60,238 nucleotides of DNA from Mogibacterium sp. Lineage in GTDB: Bacteria > Bacillota > Clostridia > Peptostreptococcales > Anaerovoracaceae. Each line of letters starts with the position of its first letter. Positions within the stretch are counted from its first letter, which is position 1. The notes under the pieces were generated by a model. It worked only from the letters and a program-made list of their open reading frames with translations. It ran no database searches and was not told the DNA's origin. The translations under genes were made by a program, and so were the position numbers. The DNA is taken from contig JAFWMD010000023.1 in the NCBI GenBank assembly GCA_017510725.1, positions 1-60,238 of the forward strand, in the 5' to 3' direction. Below, piece by piece: positions 50,201 to 56,291 of the stretch.

Positions 50201-51129
50201 TCCTGAACGGTCGCAGTAGCAGAACTCATATCATATCCGTCAGCAGCCTCGAACGAGACTACACTGTCAGGATCCTCTCCTTTCAGGAGCACTGACATAG
50301 GCACGCCGCGGACTGCATCCGTCACCTCACCGCTCTTTGTACTATACGTATAGGAAGCTTCTGCGAAATCCATCATCAGCACATCTGCACGTGTATACTC
50401 CTTGCTTCCTACAGTGAGTACCACCTCTGTCAGCGGATCTCCTCCGGTCACATATGTCATATACTTGCCGTATGCAGCATTATTCTGATCGTCGACTGCA
50501 AGCTGACCTACCACCAATGTAAGGTACTTTTTATCGCTGCCTGCACTCTCAGGATCAGCAGATGAACTGTTGGCATTTGCCCAGGACAGCATCGGCTGAA
50601 CTTCCTCCGGATCAGACGGGTCTTCAGCCAAAACACCCGGGAAAAAGTATCTCTGAACTGCCAGACCTGTAAGATTCAGTCTTCCTGGCTCTGTTACTGC
50701 AGGATCAAACGTAACGACATAAGGTGTCGCCTCATTTGAACTAAGTGTCAGGACATCTTTTTCCGGATCAAATGCCGTACCGTCCAGCAGTGATGTCAGA
50801 TACACTCCGCTGGCTCTGTACAGGAGCTTGGTAAATGGCTCCTGAGTCTTCTTTGAGGAGTACTGGACATCGACCCCTCCAGGAAGATTTTTCAGCTCAT
50901 CCCTGGTATATGACCGCTCCAGACCCACATTTTCCGCAGTATAAGCCGAGCCTCCTATAACTGCGCTTCCTGAAACAACTACTTCAGGTGTCATGGTCTC
51001 AAGACTGCCTGATTCAGCATAGGCATAATAGCCTCCTGCTGTCGGCATCATCGTGAAGACCATGGTCACGGCCAGTACTGCTACAAGCAGCCTGGATGCT
51101 GTGACCTTCCATCTCTTTCCGGACAGCAT
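44215..51129 (-). CDS. Giant secreted protein with about nine sulfite-oxidase-like modules and a beta-propeller
   Basis: 2304 residues, start ATG 51127-51129 with GAGGAGGTAAAC. Sec signal ends YAYA (38). Residues about 45-1550 are eight modules of roughly 190 residues of a degenerate oxidoreductase molybdopterin-binding fold. Each repeats a GVxLWxLL-like strand, a DGY/DG turn, LAYGVNGYP and NGGPLRL. Residues about 1555-1860 are a two-component-regulator-type propeller (DKDGTIWVGTYGGGLY, DTDGKVWFGSFGGL, DKDGSLWFGTSADG). A ninth module (about 1880-2020) and FIVAR-like helices (about 2060-2190) follow, then a Lys-rich Ig-like end. Only four Cys are present, none at the Mo-ligand position. No LPXTG. 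YNIDSITGATLT near 388 resembles a flavinylation motif. Probably a surface receptor of the adjacent importer; inference. Confidence 0.82.
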   Translation of the reverse strand: MLSGKRWKVTASRLLVAVLAVTMVFTMMPTAGGYYAYAESGSLETMTPEVVVSGSAVIGGSAYTAENVGLERSYTRDELKNLPGGVDVQYSSKKTQEPFTKLLYRASGVYLTSLLDGTAFDPEKDVLTLSSNEATPYVVTFDPAVTEPGRLNLTGLAVQRYFFPGVLAEDPSDPEEVQPMLSWANANSSSADPESAGSDKKYLTLVVGQLAVDDQNNAAYGKYMTYVTGGDPLTEVVLTVGSKEYTRADVLMMDFAEASYTYSTKSGEVTDAVRGVPMSVLLKGEDPDSVVSFEAADGYDMSSATATVQELIDGNYMLAYEANGNGIYKTAKSDSSKYGFLTLYGDGFKPASMVNRISVTTPSGTDFSKSPYKHITNGGQEGTAPYNIDSITGATLTVEGPGVKTSVPVSVRDLEGRDAGAVRANYTDKRDGSDITRTYEGIDLYYILHNMSSGDNGIILTDLAKKVLIKNRNRSTIAEFTIEQVEEAHNSGTPILVAYGTSLTDGTNVRPFVFNNAAGADPDLGNEDGCLKLVYDKSSITGDGNEKYKTFGNMAYIYVADAETPGYKHDKSPYQSPDISNYIVTVTGDKIGMEVNYTVDQLEGMVEYDSEGKPDNSGMGYRDEYSLANSTYWYVNEYEGVQLWKLLLKSGLDPALAEDDETLVSSTATDGYAATDKFTIKQVADPDSFGFYEKNPEDPNTAGWSHENNEVMRDDDHPNGDLIAKGYPVLVAYGVNGYPYVEKASQAGYISGLQNDGGPLRVISGKKQYNHANGSNQAKYLDKIIVGDNSNHYSTHKYNPSEPVYQELAEDSTLEVKILNGADADAPELKSQTYKLGDIEELIYGGSLTTNKLKEAKVKTFYQLAKGSSSYSDLYEGVNLNFFLEEVVELPGHKGTITFSNGTNELTLSLEDVLAADNGSNTETGMSGLVPLLAYGKNGYPMVLDKNAQGYVKELKLAEGTEYENPVTVKNDGGPLAVLFPHTDSSVSDKSLTNVTSITINLSADQYAHTKAPYNSYADYEVTISGEGTRLGTEGKAINLSELEGKQTLAFTGDYSILKSGDGQTASQTRYRGIKLYSLLTSSAVGLKSNADKVIITTTDGESKEFTLSQIRKSDYINSITGDANLPVILAYGVGKAGTEDKEDGLPLVADKESEGYDSSYGNNGGPVRLVVGQTDAEDVNSGSNLKLVKSIEVTASEMTSWNHNSSEVYKQYRKEPVQLVVNDKDGKELYNKTFTVGEIEDNTSLVERIIATVVQEFTWEGINFWKWVKQEVGNNADLSDPISVTVTAEDGYSQEIRAKFGIDGLENGIKDGEDRVPIILAYGVGGYPLVIGDKNHKPDGEGYDATAGNNGGPLRLITHNSQGTSLTYVTKITVVAGEGGSQPEEPAAFTIKGLKSGDIEMSVEDIKNLKNSSGDNVGQAEGEYTVKGTVRKVKGALLKNILAAKGIDNENTVITLNTPDGFETTGKGASYNNITLKQAAEQKYFLAYQEWDAASGEWKDIDDTVKGTDIHTNLRMYRNYCEANGLSNQDEWYDECTNVTAITLDVPEVTAFKEYPTTGGIRSTWMDKDGTIWVGTYGGGLYSKAAGADSFKVMNTTSTPALKTDFTSAVAADADGGIWVSQNASYTDPTNNQGVLYIKGEEVTQYTADGNPGTIPNNYVQAIKVDTDGKVWFGSFGGLTIHDPSAGTWTTYGKEDKDFPATSINTIVLDGQGGAWLGFYPDGSGTEADPYKGGFCHIDKDGNVDKIKTETGASDPMFAQIWVRSIAIDQKGTVWAVAAGTNLEDNVGGVIWKWKSGNAEPERYTGKEVLGDYLDGSTTTEVRVVAVDKDGSLWFGTSADGVLKVDNPKLNSEGKMDVTAQYAKETGSWSAANMNNVYSIDFWNEGTAYVGTSGGLLVLGDEPQGSGDEPSVEPAGDATPEDAALTVTGDALARDGYFSIKGIKNAEGIVKTDATFSWMNSSGTTGTSDVQGATLENIFSDVIGMKEGAEVDSVDIYSTDGHKITYTAKQALTEDREGNKAMFIWTEGADKVQKVIVGQFAETDNNKSYWAKDVNKIVVNAKTGGGDEPAVTPEEVAGEINELPDTVTVDDKAAIEKARADYASLTDEQKAQLPAGTVEKLEAAEAKLAAAEIKGAAESVKALADTIVKAATGGYTASKYTASTYMAFESAFTKAQAVMSDPNATTDEIDAARKALENAKAALVEKSANPMKVTVKKKTVRAKALRKSKKTVKAITVTNAVGATAFKKLSGSKKLKINSKTGKITVKKKTRKGTYKIKVRVTAAGGDNHKPASKTVTVRIKVK
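46460..51010 (-). repeat. Eight tandem divergent sulfite-oxidase-like modules in the giant protein
   Basis: Protein-level repeats of about 150-230 residues. The recurring elements are Y(E/R)G(V/I)xLxxLL, (T/S)xDGYxxxFT, P(V/I)(L/I)(L/V)AYG, GYPxV, GY, NGGP(L/V)RL and a closing VTxIxV. NGGP elements fall near residues 760, 973, 1166 and 1355. Modules have diverged strongly, so DNA-level identity is low and recent duplication is unlikely. Confidence 0.7.
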
Positions 51130-51169
51130 GTTTACCTCCTCTCAAATTCCTCTAACTATTCATAATCAA

Positions 51170-53185
51170 TTACTTAGCCTTTGTGTGTTTCACGGCAGAA
51201 AAGCTGCCATATACCTTTCTGTCTCCTACTGTTCTGTAGGCTATGACTTTATAATAATATTTCCTGCCTTTTTTCAGCTTCTTGTTGACGAAAGATACTT
51301 TTGTACCGCTTTTTACAGTCTTGACAGCTTTAAAGCCCTTTGTCTTCTTTGTTGATCTGTATATGACGTATCCGCTCGCACCGGATACCTTGCTCCATTT
51401 TACTGTAATCTTCTTTTTCCCTGCCTTTAGTTTGACTGACGGTTTTCCAACGCCTGGTGTAACATAGTAAGTCAGATTCGTGACAGGGCTGTCCTGCTTT
51501 CCATAAGATGTAAGAACGATGCTGATGGTGTGTTTGCCGTTAGCTCTCAGAACCGGAGGATTTATCAGCTTCTGAGGCCAGTGAAAAGCTCCATAATAGT
51601 AAAATGCGTCTCCCGGGCCCGGTACTTCTCCCGGAGCAGGATCAACTATGTAATATAGCTTGTCACGGCTGTCCGCTTTCGCCGGCATAGGGAACTTTAT
51701 TACTGTTCCGGGACTTACTATCGATCCGGAAGCAATGGACGGTGCCGGAACAGCACATCTGGATGCAGGGGCAGTATTGATATCAATAAAAGCAAGATTG
51801 AGCATATAATCCACACACTGCGGGAAGTTCTGCTCATTAGGAGCTGTCTGGCCGATCATCAGAGTATTATCTCCTGAAACACTTATTATCGCCGGGACAG
51901 GCTGTTTTCCTTCATATGCTGCAGGGGATGCTTTTCCTCCCGTATTGTTTGTCCCGGAAGCGGCATTCGGGAAGTAATATCTCTCGCTTCCGAAAAGCTG
52001 ATCTACAGTAAATACGGAAGTATAGCCGTCGGAGCCTGTAAAAGTTATGGTACTGTTGCCCCCGAAATCACTTATTTCCTTTCCGGCAGCATCTCTGATT
52101 ATGCTTTCAACACGTATGCCTTCAACATCCTCTTTGAAGGAAAGTGAAGGAAATGTATTGTACCCGGAATAGCTGAAGGTCTCTGCTTCAAAACCTGACA
52201 ATACGTCATCAGCAAGGTGATATGCCTTGGCGGTCTTACCATCTACCGTGACCGTCAATGCATTACCAACTGAAAAAGAGAATACCTGCAGACTGCTGTC
52301 CTGCTTCCCGTAGCACTTGACCTTTATTTTAATGGTCATGCGCACCCCGTCGCCGGATAACAACGGTTTGCAGTATTTTTCATTTCCATAGTTATATATA
52401 GGGCCTGCGAATCCGGGGCTTGCGTTTTTGTCAAAGGTATAGCATATCCTTTCACCCGCAGCTGCCTCACCAAAAGTGATCTCGGTGCCGTCATATGATA
52501 TGGATCCCGGCTCTGGGTCTGTCACAGTAACACCTTTGCATTTATCAGCGTCCTTTGTTGATACATTTATTATCCCGGGATTATCAGGATTTAACAGGCC
52601 TGTAATGAACAGCTCATCATTTTCTTCAGCCGGCTCTGTCTGTCCTACACAAAGCATTCCATGGCGCTCAGTCCCGTCTGCCAGGCTTATAACAGCGGGT
52701 GTCTCATCGGATCCGTCCTTTGCGTCAGGAGGTATCACACCGGCAGCATGGTCAACACTGCCTCCATACGGATAATAATATCTGGTTTCGGAAAGCAGTT
52801 GTTTTCCTGTAAGACTGACTGTTTGCCCGGATGTAAATGAAACAACACATTTATCACCTATTTCATTCAGGATCCCGGCCTTAGCCAGTATCCCACGGAC
52901 AGTTGGTCCTTTGATGCCGGTATACTTATTCCCACTGAATTCCGGTTCAGTGTTCCATGCTGAGAAATTATATGAAAGGCTGCCCTCTTCCGATGCTATC
53001 TGCTGCAGATCATCATATGAGAAATCCCATGTTTCACTGTCCTTCTGTACAATGAGTACAGTATCTGAATCTGCGCAGACATTTATTGAGGCAAAAACAA
53101 ATACAGCGGCAAAAAAGGCCATGATCAATGTGGTCTTAAATACCGCTGAAATTGCTTGTTTAAGGCTTATATTCATATTATTCAT
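51170..53185 (-). CDS. Secreted protein with two sulfite-oxidase-like/CHB_HEX-like units and Fn3-like end
   Basis: 671 residues, start ATG 53183-53185 with GCGGAGGATC. Sec signal ends NVCA near 38. It contains two similar units: a module with FSYDDLQQIA, GIKGPTVRGILAKAG, ETRYYYPYGG and HGMLCVGQT, then a chitobiase-C-like domain (GSISYDGTEITF, CYTFDKNASPG, IKVKCYGKQDSS); and a second copy with GYTSVFTVDQLFGSERYYFPNA, VPAIISV, LMIGQT, GSIVSPGTVIKF and VLTSYGKQDSP. A Lys-rich Fn3-like domain closes it (KKKITVKWSKVSGASGYVIY). RYYFPN, PAII and GQ recur in the giant and BIG2 proteins, so all three surface proteins share one module family. 40 nt before the giant gene. Confidence 0.78.
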   Translation of the reverse strand: MNNMNISLKQAISAVFKTTLIMAFFAAVFVFASINVCADSDTVLIVQKDSETWDFSYDDLQQIASEEGSLSYNFSAWNTEPEFSGNKYTGIKGPTVRGILAKAGILNEIGDKCVVSFTSGQTVSLTGKQLLSETRYYYPYGGSVDHAAGVIPPDAKDGSDETPAVISLADGTERHGMLCVGQTEPAEENDELFITGLLNPDNPGIINVSTKDADKCKGVTVTDPEPGSISYDGTEITFGEAAAGERICYTFDKNASPGFAGPIYNYGNEKYCKPLLSGDGVRMTIKIKVKCYGKQDSSLQVFSFSVGNALTVTVDGKTAKAYHLADDVLSGFEAETFSYSGYNTFPSLSFKEDVEGIRVESIIRDAAGKEISDFGGNSTITFTGSDGYTSVFTVDQLFGSERYYFPNAASGTNNTGGKASPAAYEGKQPVPAIISVSGDNTLMIGQTAPNEQNFPQCVDYMLNLAFIDINTAPASRCAVPAPSIASGSIVSPGTVIKFPMPAKADSRDKLYYIVDPAPGEVPGPGDAFYYYGAFHWPQKLINPPVLRANGKHTISIVLTSYGKQDSPVTNLTYYVTPGVGKPSVKLKAGKKKITVKWSKVSGASGYVIYRSTKKTKGFKAVKTVKSGTKVSFVNKKLKKGRKYYYKVIAYRTVGDRKVYGSFSAVKHTKAK

Positions 53186-53202
53186 AAGATCCTCCGCAAT
53201 TC

Positions 53203-53712
53203 TTACAGTTTGCTTTTCAGAATCTCATACAGTTCATCCCGGTTTTCGGGAGTTATATAGTAAACATCCGCATTTGGATGGTTCAGTATCTTATTCAGGA
53301 AGTCTATGTCATGACCTGCCTTGGCTGTGGCAATGACAGGGATGTCTCCGTCAAAAAGTTCAAGCACCCGGCTGCAGAATTCTTCTGCGTCCTTCTCCAT
53401 GAATCCGAGTTCATCCATAATGATTATCCCGTCCGGCTCAGCATCAAGGCAGCTGACACCGTAATTGTTGAAAGCGTCGGGATATGCGACCGGGCCGATG
53501 CCGTTTCCGTCGCCGATATGGTTCTCTTCTGACTCTGTACGCGTGGCTGATCCGGCAGCAAACATATAAAAAGATTTGTAACCCTTGCGGACGCTGGAAC
53601 CCGGTGCCGTGCGAAATCCGTACAGAGGCTTGTCACAGCCTTCCAGCAGGCGGTTTACCAAAGTGGTTTTTCCTACATGCCTCTTGCCTGCAATGACGAT
53701 ATGCTTACCCAT
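53203..53712 (-). CDS. THEP1-type nucleoside-triphosphatase (NTPase_1 family)
   Basis: 169 residues. P-loop GKRHVGKTTLVNRLL near 8-22, Walker B-like GIIIMDELGFMEKDAEEF near 96-113, and a later VIATAKAGHDID. This matches the NTPase_1 (PF03266) family, whose members hydrolyse NTPs and whose cellular role is unclear. It is the first gene of the uptake operon, 17 nt before the 671-aa surface protein gene. A GTP- or ATP-dependent cofactor-handling role, as for MobB-like proteins, is possible but unproven. Confidence 0.85.
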   Translation of the reverse strand: MGKHIVIAGKRHVGKTTLVNRLLEGCDKPLYGFRTAPGSSVRKGYKSFYMFAAGSATRTESEENHIGDGNGIGPVAYPDAFNNYGVSCLDAEPDGIIIMDELGFMEKDAEEFCSRVLELFDGDIPVIATAKAGHDIDFLNKILNHPNADVYYITPENRDELYEILKSKL

Positions 53713-53764
53713 GCTGCCATTGTCCCCCGGGTGTAAAAAAAGTTTGTATAAAAAAATGATATAC

Positions 53765-53776
53765 TTGGAATATAGT
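53765..53776 (-). promoter_or_regulatory. ACTATATTCCAA repeat, proximal copy
   Basis: On the minus strand ACTATATTCCAA ends 53 nt before the NTPase start. An identical copy lies 45 nt further upstream, and similarity extends a few bases beyond the 12-mer. A TATACT overlaps this copy and could be a -10 box. Same-face spacing (about four helical turns) suits cooperative binding by a regulator. Confidence 0.5.
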
Positions 53777-53809
53777 ATACCACTTTTTCTAAATATCTAT
53801 TATTCGTGT

Positions 53810-53821
53810 TTGGAATATAGT
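53810..53821 (-). promoter_or_regulatory. ACTATATTCCAA repeat, distal copy
   Basis: Second perfect copy of the 12-base motif in the 131-nt gap between the moaD-like stop (53844) and the NTPase start. No clear terminator separates the upstream AOR operon, so some read-through into the uptake operon is possible. The shorter TTGGAATA also occurs in the LysR upstream region on the minus strand near 32207-32214. Confidence 0.45.
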
Positions 53822-53843
53822 TAACAATTGGTCCGTAGCTGAA

Positions 53844-54077
53844 TCAGCCTCCGGAGACGAGTGAGAAGAATCCCACTACATCACCGTCCTTAAGTTCGCG
53901 GCTGAGTTTTGAATGTTCGCCATTCACGCTCACAAGAAGCAGCTTCGCTTTTACAGGACTGCATTTTATAAGCTTCAGGACATCACCCACGGTACTGCCT
54001 TCAGGAAGATCTGCCCATGAGCGTTCATCAAGCGCACTCCTGTCGCATCCGCGAGGCGGAAAGATCTTAACCTTCAT
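53844..54077 (-). CDS. MoaD/ThiS-like sulfur carrier protein (AOR operon 2)
   Basis: 77 residues: VKIFPPRG start, LPEGSTVGDVLKLI, LLLVSVNGEHSKLSRELKDGDVVGFFSLVSGG, with the terminal Gly-Gly for thiocarboxylation. A second MoaD-type protein, clearly diverged from the one at 34714, and again in an AOR operon. Start ATG 54075-54077 lies inside the ferredoxin gene (11-nt overlap), so it is coupled. Confidence 0.87.
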   Translation of the reverse strand: MKVKIFPPRGCDRSALDERSWADLPEGSTVGDVLKLIKCSPVKAKLLLVSVNGEHSKLSRELKDGDVVGFFSLVSGG

Positions 54078-54294
54078 ACGGGATCACCATGCGGATACAT
54101 TCCATAGGGCAGCTCTTTGCACAGAGACCGCAGCCGATGCAGCTTTTATTGACTAGTTCAGGAAACAGATTTCTGTATCTCCCGCTTTTCCCCTTACGTG
54201 TCAGATCAAGGGCTCCGACAGGGCATGCCTGCACGCAGATGCTGCAGCTGACACAGTTTTCATAATGAAAATCAGGTGTTTTTTTGAATGCCAT
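54067..54294 (-). CDS. 2x[4Fe-4S] ferredoxin (AOR operon 2)
   Basis: 75 residues with two Cys groups, CVSCSICVQACPVGAL and CIGCGLCAKSCPMEC, for two [4Fe-4S] clusters. It starts 1 nt before the AOR stop region and should be the electron partner or small subunit of the AOR encoded just upstream. No NAD-linked subunits accompany this AOR, so electrons probably end in ferredoxin. Confidence 0.92.
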   Translation of the reverse strand: MAFKKTPDFHYENCVSCSICVQACPVGALDLTRKGKSGRYRNLFPELVNKSCIGCGLCAKSCPMECIRMVIPYEG

Positions 54295-54295
54295 G

Positions 54296-56272
54296 TCATA
54301 CCTCCATCAGTTTGTTTATTCCAAGGGCTTCTATCGTCTCAGGCAGCGGATGACCGGTCTTTTCATCCCATCCGAAAGCTTTCCAGTGCATGGCGACCTG
54401 TTCATCATTTTTGAGAGTCACGCCTTTGAGCGGCCCGCTCTTCAGAGGAGGCATGCCCTGCATGCGCTTCGGGAGTTTTACGTCCGCCGGTTCATATCCA
54501 TGCTTTACATTGAACATCTGCCTTATAGTCTGTATGCGTGCACCGATCTCCATGTAATGATCGCCGTCGTAATGCCAGCCTGCAGCAGCATTTATGTACT
54601 CTATCGCCTTGTACATGTGCACTCCCATCATCTCCGCATAATAGCAGCCGCCGAAACCGTCGAACAGCATCGAGTAGCAGGCATTTGCTTTCGATATGAG
54701 TGCAAGCGTCTCTGTCGGCTCTATGTCATCTGACTTCGGATGAAGAGTTGCAGGAGGTGCCCAGCTGCAGATGTCGCAGAGTGACATCGCTCCGTACTGT
54801 ACTGACATGCCGATGGTATGCTTTCCCGGCGCAGGTTCTGCCACCATGTGTATGCCCAGCTGCGGGTCGTTACGTGTATCGTGCATGCCCGGCTCCTGAC
54901 CACCAACATGCATTGCGTACTCCTTGCCGCCGTATTTTTCAGCAGCTCTTTTTACTCCGTCAGCCAGGTCATTTCCGAATCCCTCACGCTTTATCATCTT
55001 CTTTAAGAGTTCTGTCTCTGCCTCAAAATTGCCCCATGTGAGTTCAAGGCCATCAGTCTGCTCTTTTGTAAGTATTCCGTTTTCATAGCATTCTATGGCC
55101 CAGGCAACGGTATTTCCGGCAGATATGGAGTCCATTCCCGCCCTGTTCAGGAGCTCATTCATATAAAGTACTGACTTGAGGTCCCTGTTTACACAAAGAG
55201 GACCAAATGCCTGCAGCGTCTCATACTCAGGCTTATGAGTCTCATAGTATTCGCTGTACTTAATGTCACTTATATCAAGCCTTCCGCCGCAGCCAAGAGG
55301 ACAGGAGTAGCAATGATACTTCGCCTCCTCTATCCTGTTTATCTTTTCCGGATTGTAGTCCAGTGCAAGGCGCATGCCCTTTACCTCGGAAGGACCGGCT
55401 CCCCAGTTCTTGAGAGGTCCGTCACCGCTCGTAATAGCAAGCGGAGTATTTGAAGGTGTACCCCATTCGCGGAAGAGATATGCAGTCATGGATCCGTCCA
55501 GCGGAAGTACAAGCGGGCTCGCGCCCATGCTTACTCCCATCAGCCCGATGCCGCCTCCCATTCCTTTCGGTATCCACATTTTGTTGATCTTGCGGCCGAG
55601 TTCTCTGGAAATTGACTTTACTGCCTCAGGGTCTGCGCACGGCATAGGTCTGCTTCCCGCCAGAACCAGTGCCTTGAGTCTTTTACTGCCCATTACTGCA
55701 CCAACGCCGCTCCGGCCTGCGATTCTTCCGCCCTCATTACAGATTCCCGAAATGAGCGACAGGTTCTCTCCAGCCTGACCGATAACTGCTATGCGCGGGA
55801 TCTTTCCGCCTGAATTGTCTTCAAGGAGCTTTTTCTCTGCCTCTACGGCGTCGAGTCCCCAGTACTGTGAAGCATCGCGTATTTCTGCACCCTTGTTATC
55901 ACAGTAAAGATATACAGGCTTGTCTGATATGCCGCTGATAAAAATGGCATCATAGCCGCATTGTTTTATCGCAGGTGAAAAGACTCCGCCGCAGTTGGCG
56001 TCTCCCCAGCCTCCGGTAAGCGGACTCTTGCAGACAACAGTAAATCTGCCGGTCATAAATACTCCCGTACCTGTCAGGGCACCTGAGCAGAAGCCCAGAA
56101 TGTTGTCAGGTCCAAGCGGATCCGCACCTGCAGGGATATTCTTATACAGATACCAGGCACCGAGGCCCTTGCCCGAAAGCACTGCCTCGTATACCTCGTC
56201 AGGTATTTTTTCAACTGCTGTCGTCCCGGCGGTCAGATCGACCTTAAGGATCTTGCCCGTACATGATTTCAT
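54296..56272 (-). CDS. aor: Second tungsten-type aldehyde:ferredoxin oxidoreductase
   Basis: 658 residues, start ATG 56270-56272 with GGGAGAG. AOR domain marks are GKILKVDLTAGTTAVE, GALTGTGVFMTGRFTVVCKSPLTGGWGDAN, FSPAIKQCGYDAI and GRSGVGAVMGSKRLKALVLAG. Cluster Cys are CYSCPLGCGGR near 317, with a fourth in the SLCDICSW region near 497. It is only distantly similar to the AOR at 32812 and longer by about 55 residues, so it likely has a different substrate. The operon adds an alcohol dehydrogenase and an amidohydrolase, suggesting alcohol-to-aldehyde-to-acid conversion of a released moiety; inference. Confidence 0.93.
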   Translation of the reverse strand: MKSCTGKILKVDLTAGTTAVEKIPDEVYEAVLSGKGLGAWYLYKNIPAGADPLGPDNILGFCSGALTGTGVFMTGRFTVVCKSPLTGGWGDANCGGVFSPAIKQCGYDAIFISGISDKPVYLYCDNKGAEIRDASQYWGLDAVEAEKKLLEDNSGGKIPRIAVIGQAGENLSLISGICNEGGRIAGRSGVGAVMGSKRLKALVLAGSRPMPCADPEAVKSISRELGRKINKMWIPKGMGGGIGLMGVSMGASPLVLPLDGSMTAYLFREWGTPSNTPLAITSGDGPLKNWGAGPSEVKGMRLALDYNPEKINRIEEAKYHCYSCPLGCGGRLDISDIKYSEYYETHKPEYETLQAFGPLCVNRDLKSVLYMNELLNRAGMDSISAGNTVAWAIECYENGILTKEQTDGLELTWGNFEAETELLKKMIKREGFGNDLADGVKRAAEKYGGKEYAMHVGGQEPGMHDTRNDPQLGIHMVAEPAPGKHTIGMSVQYGAMSLCDICSWAPPATLHPKSDDIEPTETLALISKANACYSMLFDGFGGCYYAEMMGVHMYKAIEYINAAAGWHYDGDHYMEIGARIQTIRQMFNVKHGYEPADVKLPKRMQGMPPLKSGPLKGVTLKNDEQVAMHWKAFGWDEKTGHPLPETIEALGINKLMEV

Positions 56273-56291
56273 ATATTCTCTCCCAGTTACT

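Noticed and set aside
46460-51010. CRISPR-like or DNA-level repeat array
   Set aside because: Repetition is at protein level with long, diverged modules in one open frame; no short identical repeats with unique spacers.
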